Positions 1 through 7,853 of a stretch of 64,000 bases of DNA are shown piece after piece. Below the pieces are notes generated by a model. It saw only the letters and a program-made list of their open reading frames with translations, was not told where the DNA came from and did not search any database. The DNA lies in the NCBI GenBank assembly GCA_959602645.1, contig CAUGTZ010000007.1, positions 46,717-110,716 of the forward strand, read 5' to 3'. This DNA comes from an uncultured Collinsella sp. Its GTDB lineage: Bacteria > Actinomycetota > Coriobacteriia > Coriobacteriales > Coriobacteriaceae. The translations under genes were made by a program, and so were the position numbers. Position 1 is the first letter of the stretch. Each line of letters starts with the position of its first letter.

Positions 1-97
1 GCGAGCGCCGCAGGTAAGAACGCGTGGCGTTCGGGTACAATGGCAGGAAACTTGTCAGCTACGGCGCCGTCGCGGTGCTTTTTGAAAGGACGAAATT

Positions 98-793
98 ATG
101 AACGATATCCAGGGCTATCAGAATGGCCCCATCGAGACCGGCGCAAGCCGTGCCAAGGAGATGTCGCCGCGCGCGTACAACCTTGTCATGTCTGCTCTGA
201 TCTTTTTGGGCTTTTGCGCCATGGGCGCCGGTGTTTACTTTACGAGCACCATGTCGTTTGCGCGCATGATGATGAGCGGCGCCGCTTTGCCGCTGGTCTT
301 TGGCTCATTTATTTTGACCATCGTCGGCATGGTCATGATGTCGGCTGCTGCCAGCAAACAGTCCGTGGGCCTGTCACTCGTGGGCTACGTGGTCTTTGCG
401 AGCACCTTTGGCCTGACGGCGTCGTTTGGTCTTGCCAACTACGACCTGCCTACCATTAACACCGCCTTTATCGCCACGGCCGCCATCACCTTTGTCTTTG
501 GTGCGCTGGGCGTGACCTTCCCCAAGTTCTTCCAGCGTGTGTATGGCATTGGTTTTGGCATCCTGCTTGCCACGATTCTGGTCGAGATCGTGCTGATGTT
601 CATGGGCGTTTCGCAGTCCATCACCGACCTGATCGTGATCGTGGTGTTCGCCGGCTTCATCGGCTACGACACCTATGTGGCAACGACGGTGCCGCCCACG
701 CTGCCCAACGCCGTGCTCATGGCATCCAACCTGTTCGTGGACATTATCAACGTGTTCCTGCGCATTCTGAACATCCTCGGCCGTCGCGATTAA
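98..793 (+). CDS. Bax inhibitor-1/YccA family membrane protein
   Basis: The 231-residue product is almost entirely hydrophobic after a polar N-terminus of about 25 residues, with about seven membrane segments (the first near residues 27-49). The C-terminal part has the family layout, with an Asp in the last third (FAGFIGYDTYV) as in bacterial BI-1 proteins, which act as pH-sensitive calcium leak channels in the inner membrane. The ATG follows GAAAGGACG at good spacing. A TACAAT -10-like box lies at 36-41. The gene stands alone and ends before a terminator. Family assignment is firm; the physiological role is unknown. Confidence 0.88.
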   Translation: MNDIQGYQNGPIETGASRAKEMSPRAYNLVMSALIFLGFCAMGAGVYFTSTMSFARMMMSGAALPLVFGSFILTIVGMVMMSAAASKQSVGLSLVGYVVFASTFGLTASFGLANYDLPTINTAFIATAAITFVFGALGVTFPKFFQRVYGIGFGILLATILVEIVLMFMGVSQSITDLIVIVVFAGFIGYDTYVATTVPPTLPNAVLMASNLFVDIINVFLRILNILGRRD

Positions 794-842
794 AGCGCGG
801 CATTGCGATGCTTCCTGCCGGACACGGTAAAACGATGCGAAA

Positions 843-868
843 GGCGGTCCTTCGGGGCCGTCTTTTTT
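843..868 (+). terminator. Intrinsic terminator after the BI-1-like gene
   Basis: An 8-bp stem (GGCGGTCC with GGGCCGTC, two G-T wobbles) closes a TTCG loop and runs directly into six Ts. Confidence 0.85.
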
Positions 869-933
869 GTGCGCGGCGGGGTATCATGGATGGGAAAAGC
901 CGATAGCGGCAGCGACAGGAAAGGTGGCCACGT

Positions 934-2067
934 ATGGCAGACGTCGACAACAGGAACCGTAACCGCAGGTCCAACCGAGCGGGTCAGCCCAATCCCAAGC
1001 GCGAGGCCCGTGCCAAGGCCGCCGAGCGTCACGTGGCAACTGTGTCCGAAGCGTGCGCCAAGGATATCGAGCGTTCGCTTGCCGGTGTTCGCGAGTTTGA
1101 CGGTATGCCTGCCGGCTTTGTCGCGGCGATGAAGGCCAAGGTTCAGAGTGCTGTGGCCCCCGAAGAGCAGGTCGCCGAGGACGTCGAGAACGCGGAGACT
1201 GCCGAGGTCGAGGCAGCGCCCGAGACCGAGGCGGCGCCCGAGCCCGTCGAGGAGCCTGCCGAGGAAATCGCCGAAGCTGAGTCCGCGCCTGCTGAGGAGC
1301 CCGCTCCGGTCCTGCCCGAGGTCACTGTGCTTGATGCCTCCGCCACGCAGGCAATCCTCGATAACGGTCGCGGCTATGCGCAGTTCTGCGACATGGCCGT
1401 GCTCGCCTTTGCCTCGTTTACCAATCCGGGCGGTGGATATATTCAGGGTTATCTGGGCCAGGAGGCCACGCTGTGCGCCGATTCGTATCTGTACAACGTT
1501 CTCGATAGGCAGCGTAAGTGGTACGGCGAGAACCGTCGCCGCAACATCAACTGCGAGCTCTATCGTAACCGTGCCCTAGTGGTGCCTGCGGTGCGCTTCG
1601 ACCGCAACCACGTGCATGCATACGCCGACGTGATCGTGGCCGCCGCGCCCAACGTTAAGCGCGCCCGCCAGGAGTATCGCGTGAGCGACGATGCTCTGCT
1701 GGATGCCCTGCGCGACCGCATTCGCTTTGTGCTCGCCATCTGCGACGAGTTGGGTCGCGAGAAGCTCGTGCTGGGCGCATGGGGCTGCGACAACAACGGC
1801 TTTGATGCCGAGGCCGTGGCCGAGCTCTTCCGCAAGGAGCTCGCATCGGGCGACTTCAAGGTCAAGCAGGTCTTCTTTGCCGTGCCCTCTACGCGCTGGG
1901 ACGAGGACTTCGCCAAATTCGAGCACGTGCTGGCAAACTTCCCCGAGCGAAACGAGGAGTCCTATGCTCAGGTTGCCGCCCGCGCCGCAGCCGCCCGTGC
2001 CGCCGAGCAGGCTCAGGCCGCTGCCGAGGATGACGAGGATGACGACGACTGGCGCAAGTACCTGTAA
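934..2067 (+). CDS. Microbial-type PARG (TIGR02452-like) with altered QEE motif
   Basis: The 377-residue protein has a basic N-terminus, a long Ala/Glu/Pro-rich linker (about residues 75-130), then a macrodomain-type catalytic region. Gly166-168 and the stretch up to Gln176 match the bacterial poly(ADP-ribose) glycohydrolase signature GGG-x(6-8)-QEE. Family enzymes remove ADP-ribose from proteins. Here the motif reads Gln-Glu-Ala (176-178): the second glutamate, catalytic in characterised bacterial PARGs, is alanine. The fold looks intact (CDNNGF, residues 285-290), so it may bind ADP-ribose without hydrolysing it. The tail is acidic (DDEDDDD). ATG follows AAAGGTGG. The family call is good; activity is uncertain. 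Confidence 0.8.
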   Translation: MADVDNRNRNRRSNRAGQPNPKREARAKAAERHVATVSEACAKDIERSLAGVREFDGMPAGFVAAMKAKVQSAVAPEEQVAEDVENAETAEVEAAPETEAAPEPVEEPAEEIAEAESAPAEEPAPVLPEVTVLDASATQAILDNGRGYAQFCDMAVLAFASFTNPGGGYIQGYLGQEATLCADSYLYNVLDRQRKWYGENRRRNINCELYRNRALVVPAVRFDRNHVHAYADVIVAAAPNVKRARQEYRVSDDALLDALRDRIRFVLAICDELGREKLVLGAWGCDNNGFDAEAVAELFRKELASGDFKVKQVFFAVPSTRWDEDFAKFEHVLANFPERNEESYAQVAARAAAARAAEQAQAAAEDDEDDDDWRKYL

Positions 2068-2092
2068 ACGGTGCTCGTGATGCGATATACCG

Positions 2093-2127
2093 AGCCGACG
2101 GGAGAGGCTGCTCCTGTCGGCTTTTTA
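2093..2127 (+). terminator. Intrinsic terminator after the PARG-like gene
   Basis: A 12-bp stem (AGCCGACGGGAG with CTCCTGTCGGCT, one wobble) is followed by a T-run. The next gene starts 19 bp later, so it probably has its own promoter or depends on read-through. Confidence 0.85.
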
Positions 2128-2145
2128 TTGAGTGGGGAGCTTACG

Positions 2146-2805
2146 ATGAAAAACGTTCTGTGCTTTGGTGACAGCAACACCTATGGTTACGATCCGGCGG
2201 GCATGCGCGACGGTACCGCGGTGCGCTATGCGCAGGATGTGCGCTGGTGTGGCGTGGTCCAACGTGACTTAGGCGAGGGCTGGCATGTAATTGAAGAAGG
2301 CCTCAACGGCCGCACGACGGTACGCGACGACATGTGCCATCTGGACACTAACCTCAACGGCATTCGCGCGCTTCCGATGCTGCTCGAGGCCCATAAGCCG
2401 CTGGACGCCATTGTGATCATGCTGGGCACCAACGACTGTAAGACGGTCTTTAACGTGACAGCTTCCGATATCGCCCGTGGCGCCATGGCGCTGATTCGCG
2501 CCGTCCGCGCGTTTCCGTGGACCGACGCTGCGCCTTGCCCGCGCATCCTGCTGATGGCTCCTATCAAGATCAAGCCGCAGATCGCCGATGTATATATGAC
2601 CGATTTTGACGAGCGTTCCGTCGAGGCATCTGAACATTTTGGCGAGTACTATGCGCACGTGGCCGAGCAGTTTGGCTGCGACTTTTTGAATGCCGCCGAG
2701 TTTGCCGAGCCGGGCGATATCGACTATCTGCATATGATGCCCGAAAGCCACGAGAGCTTGGGACATGCCGTGGCAGCCAAGCTCCAAGAGATGCTCGGTG
2801 AGTAG
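2146..2805 (+). CDS. SGNH/GDSL-family hydrolase (arylesterase-like)
   Basis: The 219-residue protein has the SGNH blocks in order: GDSN at 8-11 with Ser10 as nucleophile, Gly-Asn in EEGLNGRTT (block II), GTND at 94-97 (block III) and a C-terminal Asp/His region (DYLHMMPESH). These enzymes hydrolyse small esters or acyl groups; no signal peptide is seen, so it is cytosolic. The ATG at 2146 is preferred over upstream in-frame codons because those lie in the preceding terminator. The true substrate cannot be read from sequence. Confidence 0.88.
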   Translation: MKNVLCFGDSNTYGYDPAGMRDGTAVRYAQDVRWCGVVQRDLGEGWHVIEEGLNGRTTVRDDMCHLDTNLNGIRALPMLLEAHKPLDAIVIMLGTNDCKTVFNVTASDIARGAMALIRAVRAFPWTDAAPCPRILLMAPIKIKPQIADVYMTDFDERSVEASEHFGEYYAHVAEQFGCDFLNAAEFAEPGDIDYLHMMPESHESLGHAVAAKLQEMLGE

Positions 2806-2817
2806 CGCGACCCCAAG

Positions 2818-2854
2818 CCACCGCAAAGGGGACAGGCACCTTTGTGGTGGTTTT
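2818..2854 (+). terminator. Intrinsic terminator after the SGNH hydrolase gene
   Basis: CCACCGCAAAGG pairs with CCTTTGTGGTGG (12 bp, one G-T) and is followed by TTTT. Confidence 0.7.
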
Positions 2855-2884
2855 GCCCGGGTAAACGAACGGATTGGCTGCCAT

Positions 2885-3496
2885 ATGGGCATGGACGAGC
2901 TCATCGACCTCTTTGCCGAGGGCGATGAGCTCGTCTCCAATACCGCTTTTGAGGATTTGGATCTTGCCTACGACGTGGCGAACGGCGCGACCTTCGATGG
3001 CGTTGTGTTCCGATCTTGCGAGTTCGATAGCGTTGACTGGAGCGGCTCGACGTTTCGCGACGTGGTGTTTCGCGGTTGCCGCTTTATCCGCTGCAACATG
3101 GAAGGCTGCTGGCTCAGCCGCTGTGACTTCGTTGACTGCTCGGCACCGGGACTCAACTTGCTCAAGGCGCGCCTGTCGAGCGTGTCGTTTGGATCGTGCG
3201 ATTTGAGCTATGCGAACCTTTCGGAGGGACGCATTGGCCCTATGACAGCATGCGATACACGTCTGAGAGAGGCTGCGTTTCAGGGTGCCAAGCTGGTTCA
3301 GATACGCCTGGATGGCTGTGACCTGACGCGTGTTGATGTGTTCAAGACGTCGCTTTCCGGCGTTGATGTGTCGCGCTGTACATTTGCAGCGCCCGTTGTT
3401 TCGGGCGATTACCATGAGTTGCGTGGCTTGACGGTCAATGCCGAGCAGGCGCTGGCACTCTCGGGTTTGTTGGGAATTCAACTCGCCGACGAATAG
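2885..3496 (+). CDS. Pentapeptide-repeat protein
   Basis: About 203 residues. From residue 30 onward, residues recur every five positions with a central Phe or Leu (FDGVVF, FRDVVF, ANLSE, CDLTR), the hallmark of the right-handed beta-helix built by pentapeptide repeats. Related proteins (Qnr, McbG) mimic DNA and protect gyrase, but many have no known role. I chose ATG 2885 because the upstream in-frame extension overlaps the previous terminator; ATG 2891 is also possible and neither has a strong Shine-Dalgarno. In the uninfected chromosome this gene would converge with thiD. Confidence 0.82.
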   Translation: MGMDELIDLFAEGDELVSNTAFEDLDLAYDVANGATFDGVVFRSCEFDSVDWSGSTFRDVVFRGCRFIRCNMEGCWLSRCDFVDCSAPGLNLLKARLSSVSFGSCDLSYANLSEGRIGPMTACDTRLREAAFQGAKLVQIRLDGCDLTRVDVFKTSLSGVDVSRCTFAAPVVSGDYHELRGLTVNAEQALALSGLLGIQLADE

Positions 3497-3532
3497 GCGC
3501 TCTGGTCCTTTGCTCGACCGCTATCTAAAATC

Positions 3533-3599
3533 AAACCGTCGCAACATTTAATGATTTTTTGCGTTTGCACGATTTTCATCGAATGTTGCGACGGTTTTT
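3533..3599. terminator. Long inverted repeat, probable bidirectional terminator
   Basis: Two perfect 16-bp arms (AAACCGTCGCAACATT at 3533-3548, complement at 3582-3597) flank a 33-nt loop. The right arm runs into TTTTT and the left arm is preceded by an A-rich stretch, so it can stop transcription both ways. Before phage insertion it would have separated the convergent pentapeptide gene and thiD. Confidence 0.65.
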
Positions 3600-3643
3600 G
3601 GTGCAAGGTAGCCTGTCTCTTTTTGGCAGGTTACTGGCTATTT

Positions 3644-3655
3644 AGTACTGCCACA
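3644..3655. other. attL core (left copy of the 12-bp repeat)
   Basis: AGTACTGCCACA, identical to 40196-40207. It lies 44 bp from the 3' end of the integrase gene, the usual place for an attachment site. Confidence 0.8.
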
Positions 3656-3698
3656 ACTAACTGCGTGCCATCTACCTGCGGCTTTGCGGGGGAATATC

Positions 3699-4826
3699 CT
3701 AACTTATCCCAAGCGCGTCGAGGGCGGCGCGGACGACCTGCTCGGCGGTGGGGCGGATATAGTGCCGTCCCGACACGCCGGGGAGGGCGTGGCCCATCAG
3801 CATCTCTATGAGGTCCCACGGCAGGCGAAGCTCGACCTCCGCTATCGTACGCCACGAGTTGCGGAGGTTTGACCACGGGATGTGCTCGATGCCGCGGGCG
3901 GCGCAGAGTTTCCGCCAGCGGTCGTTGCAAATGCTGCGGTTCATGGGCAGCCCGTCGCCCCGGTCGCTCAGCCACTCGCGGCCCTCGGCGGCGCGGGCGG
4001 CCGCTATCTCGACGAGGCGGTCGGCGGCCTGCGGCAGGATCACGACGGTGCGCGCGGACTTGGCGGTCTTGAGGGCGCCCACCGGCTCGGTGCCGGACTG
4101 CTGCATCTGGCGGCAGATGTCGGCGGAGGCGAGGACGGTGCCGCTACGCTCCCAGCGCAGTACCTCCTCGGTGCGCACGCCCAGCGACTCGCCCGAGCGG
4201 CAGGAGCCGAAGCACGCGAGGATGAACGCGGGCTCCAGGGGGTTGCCGCGCAGTGCGTCGAGGACGCCCAGGGCCTCGTCGAGGGTGTAGACGCGCTTTG
4301 AGCGCTCGCGGGTCTTGCGGGTGGGCATGGTGTACCTGACGCTGGCGGCGAACGGGTCGAGCGGCAGGCGGATGAAGGTCGAGACGCAGGCGTAGACCTT
4401 GCGCAGGGTGAGCAGGGCGGTATCGGCGGTGGCGGCGGGAAGTGTCAGCAGCCAGTCCTGCAGCTCGACGGCGCGCAGCTGGTCGACGGGCATTGCGCCC
4501 CAGCGGGGTCCGACGTAGTTTCTCCACGAGCGCAGCACGAGGTCGCGGGTGTTGGGGGCGAGCGTCCCCGCCTCGACCTGTGCGGCCATCTTGGGGACGA
4601 GCCACGTCTCGTAGGCCTTGGCTATGGTGGGCACGGGCGCGTCGTCGGCGTGCTCGACGTGGATGCGGTCGAGTTCCGCGCACGCCTCGCGGTAGGTGCC
4701 GTACACGGTCTTGGTCTTGCGCCTGCGGCCTTGCGGCGTGTTCTGCATCCAGCGCAGGACGTACTTCTTGCCGCGCCTCATCTCGGTCACGGAGCCCCAG
4801 ACGCGGCGGCGCTGCTTCTTTGTCAT
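3699..4826 (-). CDS. int: Tyrosine-type site-specific integrase
   Basis: The 375-residue protein has an N-terminal arm-binding region, a SAM-like core-binding domain (about 65-165) and a C-terminal catalytic domain. Visible catalytic residues are Arg210 (GSCRSGE), Arg322 (LRNS), His346 (LMGH) and Tyr356 (RHYIRP). In the usual HxLRHT box the first His is replaced (SNLRNS), a variation seen in some tyrosine recombinases. It would catalyse integration and, with a directionality factor, excision between the attachment cores. The gene ends 44 bp from attL. The ATG lacks a good Shine-Dalgarno, so the start is less certain than the function. Confidence 0.93.
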   Translation of the reverse strand: MTKKQRRRVWGSVTEMRRGKKYVLRWMQNTPQGRRRKTKTVYGTYREACAELDRIHVEHADDAPVPTIAKAYETWLVPKMAAQVEAGTLAPNTRDLVLRSWRNYVGPRWGAMPVDQLRAVELQDWLLTLPAATADTALLTLRKVYACVSTFIRLPLDPFAASVRYTMPTRKTRERSKRVYTLDEALGVLDALRGNPLEPAFILACFGSCRSGESLGVRTEEVLRWERSGTVLASADICRQMQQSGTEPVGALKTAKSARTVVILPQAADRLVEIAAARAAEGREWLSDRGDGLPMNRSICNDRWRKLCAARGIEHIPWSNLRNSWRTIAEVELRLPWDLIEMLMGHALPGVSGRHYIRPTAEQVVRAALDALGIS

Positions 4827-4837
4827 ATAATCAGATC

Positions 4838-4966
4838 CGTTCAGATCGCGGGCTTATTCTCCGTTTCGCCCGGTTCTGACTCCGGCCCCGTCTCACGTTC
4901 CAAAGTGCAGGGGCCGTCTCCTTAGTCTCGGGGCCGCGGCATCAGCCTGCGGTCCCGAGATTTTTT
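4838..4966 (+). ncRNA. Candidate structured small RNA between integrase and DUF4041 gene
   Basis: A plus-strand TATAAT sits at 4826-4831, directly over the integrase start codon. The following 130 bases contain a hairpin with perfect 7-bp arms (CGGCCCC at 4883-4889, GGGGCCG at 4910-4916) and end in an intrinsic terminator. No ORF with a ribosome site is visible, and both flanking genes are on the other strand. The -35 region is poor, so the promoter is weakly supported. It could be a regulatory RNA or part of an antisense transcript. Confidence 0.35.
4926..4966 (+). terminator. Plus-strand intrinsic terminator
   Basis: A 12-bp stem (TCTCGGGGCCGC with GCGGTCCCGAGA, one wobble) is followed by six Ts on the plus strand. 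No plus-strand gene precedes it, which is why an RNA transcript is suspected. Confidence 0.75.
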
Positions 4967-5060
4967 GCTTTCATGGGCATCACCTCCCTAGATGTAGACG
5001 CATGGAATCTCGCCCTACGTTCGCGGTGTAGAGAACGGCGTCGGCGGTGTAGCCGAGTCT

Positions 5061-6350
5061 TTAGGCGAGCGGGTGGAAAATGCCCCTCTCGCGCAACTTC
5101 TCGCTCGTCCGGTACTGTTCGGCGTCGGGCACGCTGTGGAACTCGACGGTCTTGTCGTAGTTCGCCTTGACGACCTCCTCGATCTCATCGAGCGACACGC
5201 GGAAGAACTCCCTGCGCTGGTTGACTATGTTCACCTTCCTGTCCTCGAAGGCCCGGTGCAGCGCCGCCTCGAGCTTCGGGGCGTCATCGCAGAAGATGAG
5301 CGCGTGCACGTCGAAATTGAACGGGACGGACGCGTCTCCGAGCTCGCGGATGCGGTCCATCGGCTCAAGGCGCCTCGTCATCCCGATCTTGTAGACGCCC
5401 TCACCGAATGAGCCGATGTTTGAGATTACGTATACGAAGCCTGCCTTCTGGTTCGCCTCTCGGTAATCGACATCCGACACTGCCCTGTCCACGTCGTCGA
5501 GCTTCGCCTTGAGCTCCGCGGCCTTCTCCTCGAGATCGGCGCGCTCGTCGTCGCCGGCATCCTTCAGGCGTGCCGAGATGTCCTTGTACGCCTTGAGGTA
5601 CTGGGAGCGCTCCTTCTCGAGCTTCTTGCGCTCGGCCGCTATCTCGCGCTCGAGCTTCCGGGCCTCGCGCTCCTGCTCGCGGGCCTCGCGCAGCGCCTCC
5701 TTCTCCTCCTCTTTCTCCTGTGCGAACTCGAAGGCCAGCTGGACCTCCTCCTGCTTGAGGAGGACGTATGCGGCGGGGATGGATATGCCGAGGGTCTTGC
5801 CGTTGCGGTTGATGGCTGCGGCCGACTTCTCGATTCTCTCGAGCGAGCGCTCGACGTTGGTCGCCTTGACTTTGCGCACGATTTCGTCGCACTCGCCGTT
5901 GTACGCCATCATGAGCAGCTTCGAGATTTCGCGGACCATCGCCTTGCCCTTCGAGGCGCTGCCGTTGACCGTCCAGGACGTCTTGTCCGCGGCCTTGCTG
6001 AAGCTCTTGACGGCCTCCTTCTGTTTCCTGCGGCATCGGTCGAGGGCGTCCTTGTAGTGAGTCGAGTCGGCGAAGTCGAAGCGTGGGCGGTACAGGCCGA
6101 ACTCCTCGACCAGCAGCTCGTCATCGAGGACGCGCGACTTGGACTCCTTTTCCTTGACGATGGCATCCAGTTTGCCGTTCTGCTTCTCCAGCTTCTCGAG
6201 CGAGGCCTTCTCCTCCTCGATTTTCTTCCTGAGGTCCTCGGCCTCGCGCCTGAGCCTATCCGCGTCCGCCATCTCCGGCGTGAGCATGGACTCGAGCTCC
6301 TCTACCCGCTGCTTGTACTCGGTCGCCTTGAACATGTCCCTGAAAGCCAT
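5061..6350 (-). CDS. DUF4041 protein with T5orf172 (GIY-YIG-like) domain
   Basis: The 429-residue protein has an N-terminal Glu/Lys-rich coiled coil (about 8-70), a middle DUF4041-like region, a long charged coiled coil (about 210-290) and a C-terminal T5orf172/MUG113 domain from residue 305 (FVYVISNIGSFGEGVYKIG), a GIY-YIG nuclease relative. The conserved Tyr-Val-Ile and Tyr-Lys-Ile-Gly strands and later His-Arg-Ala-Phe are visible. It starts 18 bp after the repressor gene on the same strand and is likely co-transcribed with it, so it should be made in the lysogen. That context suggests a lysogenic-conversion or superinfection-defence role, which is inference. Confidence 0.82.
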   Translation of the reverse strand: MAFRDMFKATEYKQRVEELESMLTPEMADADRLRREAEDLRKKIEEEKASLEKLEKQNGKLDAIVKEKESKSRVLDDELLVEEFGLYRPRFDFADSTHYKDALDRCRRKQKEAVKSFSKAADKTSWTVNGSASKGKAMVREISKLLMMAYNGECDEIVRKVKATNVERSLERIEKSAAAINRNGKTLGISIPAAYVLLKQEEVQLAFEFAQEKEEEKEALREAREQEREARKLEREIAAERKKLEKERSQYLKAYKDISARLKDAGDDERADLEEKAAELKAKLDDVDRAVSDVDYREANQKAGFVYVISNIGSFGEGVYKIGMTRRLEPMDRIRELGDASVPFNFDVHALIFCDDAPKLEAALHRAFEDRKVNIVNQRREFFRVSLDEIEEVVKANYDKTVEFHSVPDAEQYRTSEKLRERGIFHPLA

Positions 6351-6368
6351 CGGTTCGCCTTTCTGTCT

Positions 6369-7007
6369 CTAATACCTCTTGACCTCGCTGGCCTGGTGCC
6401 ACTTGACGACGCCGCGGAAGCTCACGCTGGCGTTCTCCGGATCGTCGAACACTATGTCGGTGTAGCCGTCCTCGTAGCTGTCCGGCGACAGCACGAGGGT
6501 CGACGCCCCGCGGTAGTAGCTTCTAAGGATCATCTCGCCGTTGTACTCGGCCGCCACGGCGTCGCCGTTGCGCGGTTCGCACCTGGGGGAGAGTAGTGCG
6601 TTCTCGCCGTCGGCAAACCTGCGATTCATGCATGAGCCGCGCACGCGCATGAGGTAGGCGTCCGGATCGTTGACGCGCTCGAGGACTGAGATCGGCACGT
6701 CAGCGACCTCGTCGGGACCGAATTCATCGGTGAACTCGCCTGCGTGCCCGGCGACGAGCACGGGCAGAGTCACGTACTGGGCGCCGTTGGGGCGCACGGG
6801 CTCCGGGGTCTCGCCCATGAGTTCGGCGACCGTGGTATCGAAGAGGTCGGCGAGTTGCTCAAGCCGGTACATTCTCGGTTGAGATTTGCCCGACTCCCAC
6901 GATGCAACGGCGGCCTTGGTGACCTTCGGGTTGAGTCTGTTTCCGACGTCCTCCTGGTTCCAATTACGCGCCTCACGCAGGGCTCTTACTCGGTTTGCGA
7001 AACTCAT
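6369..7007 (-). CDS. CI-like phage repressor (HTH plus S24 peptidase-like domain)
   Basis: The 212-residue protein has an N-terminal XRE helix-turn-helix (about 3-57; RNWNQEDVGNRLN, AAVASWESG) and a C-terminal LexA/CI-type domain. In that domain the box usually reading G-D/E-S-M is Gly-Ser-Cys-Met, so Cys replaces the nucleophilic Ser. The Lys usually found after GEV.V is Arg (GEMILRSYY). Self-cleavage may therefore be lost or changed. An Ala-Gly cleavage-like site (VAGHAGEF) remains. It should hold the lysogenic state by binding the palindromes between 7016 and 7127. RBS GGAGGG precedes the ATG. Confidence 0.9.
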   Translation of the reverse strand: MSFANRVRALREARNWNQEDVGNRLNPKVTKAAVASWESGKSQPRMYRLEQLADLFDTTVAELMGETPEPVRPNGAQYVTLPVLVAGHAGEFTDEFGPDEVADVPISVLERVNDPDAYLMRVRGSCMNRRFADGENALLSPRCEPRNGDAVAAEYNGEMILRSYYRGASTLVLSPDSYEDGYTDIVFDDPENASVSFRGVVKWHQASEVKRY

Positions 7008-7015
7008 GGACCCTC

Positions 7016-7127
7016 CTTTGGTTAAACGTAATTTAATTCTAATTAAAGAAAAATTGATTTATAGATAATTTTAAGTTGACCCGCGGTCAAATAAGGTTTA
7101 ACCTTTAGTCAACGAAAGGAGGAGCAC
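7016..7127. promoter_or_regulatory. Divergent repressor/Cro operator-promoter region
   Basis: This very AT-rich gap lies between the divergent repressor and Cro-like genes. It holds a palindrome with arms TTGACC/GGTCAA around CGC (7076-7090), a second perfect palindrome AAGGTTTAACCTT (7093-7105), a related GGTTAAAC near 7019, and GTCAAC at 7108. The TTGACC can serve as -35 for the rightward promoter, with -10-like TAACCT at 7099, so repressor binding would block it. These are the likely operators of the lysis-lysogeny switch. Confidence 0.7.
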
Positions 7128-7331
7128 ATGCAAAGCTTGCAGGAGTACCGAGAGGCAGGCGTCGAGCGTTTCCAAAAGAAGAACATCGCCGCAGCTCTTG
7201 GAATCTCTTTACCTGCATACGACGCTCTCGAGAACGACCAGGAGCACCGTATGAACCCTGCCAGAGCAAAGGCGCTCGGGGAACACTTCGGAGTTGACCC
7301 GACTATTTTTTTAGCTGAGAAGTCAAATTAG
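7128..7331 (+). CDS. Cro-like helix-turn-helix regulator
   Basis: The 67-residue protein carries a compact XRE-type helix-turn-helix (NIAAALGISLPAYDALEND, about 19-37). It is the first rightward gene opposite the repressor and has a strong AAAGGAGG. By position it is the Cro-type antagonist that favours lytic growth. No dimerisation domain is evident. Confidence 0.75.
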   Translation: MQSLQEYREAGVERFQKKNIAAALGISLPAYDALENDQEHRMNPARAKALGEHFGVDPTIFLAEKSN

Positions 7332-7355
7332 ATTTGACCAGACGAAACGGAGAAA
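7326..7355 (+). repeat. 30-bp leader repeat, copy 1
   Basis: Begins AATTAGATTTGACC and ends in the ribosome-binding site CGGAGAAA of the 36-residue gene. It matches 7854-7883 at 28 of 30 positions and contains TTGACC, a half-site of the operator at 7076. Confidence 0.75.
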
Positions 7356-7357
7356 CC

Positions 7358-7468
7358 ATGAACGAGAACTACATCGACATCGAGCTGGGCGGCTGGAACG
7401 TCCCCGAGGCCATCACGGTCGAGGCCGAGCCCGCCGAGGCCCGCGACTTTTCCGACTTCGAGCTGTAG
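7358..7468 (+). CDS. Small acidic protein, 36 residues
   Basis: The ATG follows CGGAGAAACC. The product is acidic (MNENYIDIELGGWNVPEA at the start) with no recognised domain. It follows the Cro-like gene by 26 bp in the early operon. Its upstream region is the 30-bp repeat shared with the SPFH gene, which supports expression. Function unknown. Confidence 0.55.
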   Translation: MNENYIDIELGGWNVPEAITVEAEPAEARDFSDFEL

Positions 7469-7479
7469 GGGAGGGCGAC

Positions 7480-7815
7480 ATGGGAGACGTGGAGATGCGC
7501 CGCGAGAACATCAGGTACGAGGCGCGCGGGAAGTCCTTCGAGATCGAGTGCCCGCAGGGCTTCTCGGGCATCGAGGCCATCGTCTGCTGGTGCGACGCCG
7601 GGGGCGGCTGGCACCGCGAGGCCTTCGAGTCGTTCCTCGACGCCCGCGGGCGCCTGGACGGGCTGCTGCGCGGCGAGGCGGTCATGGCCTACGTCCAGCG
7701 CACGGTCTGCATGAGCACCGCCGACGCCATCGACCCCGGCATCCAGCCGGTTGAGGTCGGCCTCGCCGCGGGCGAGTGGGTCGAGTACCAGCTGCAGAAG
7801 GGGCGTGGGCAGTGA
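7480..7815 (+). CDS. Hypothetical early phage protein, 111 residues
   Basis: An acidic protein of unknown function with no membrane segment. It reads as a compact mixed alpha/beta protein (IEAIVCWCDAGGGWHREAFE in the centre). The ATG follows GGGGAGGGCGAC and lies 11 bp after the preceding small gene, so it belongs to the same early operon. Confidence 0.65.
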   Translation: MGDVEMRRENIRYEARGKSFEIECPQGFSGIEAIVCWCDAGGGWHREAFESFLDARGRLDGLLRGEAVMAYVQRTVCMSTADAIDPGIQPVEVGLAAGEWVEYQLQKGRGQ

Positions 7816-7853
7816 TGGGGAAGTAGGTCGGCTCCTACGCCGAGACGGGCCGT

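Noticed and set aside
2570..3481. Long minus-strand ORF opposite the SGNH and pentapeptide genes
   Set aside because: It is antisense to two well-supported genes and rich in Arg, His and Ala, as shadow frames of GC-rich genes are.
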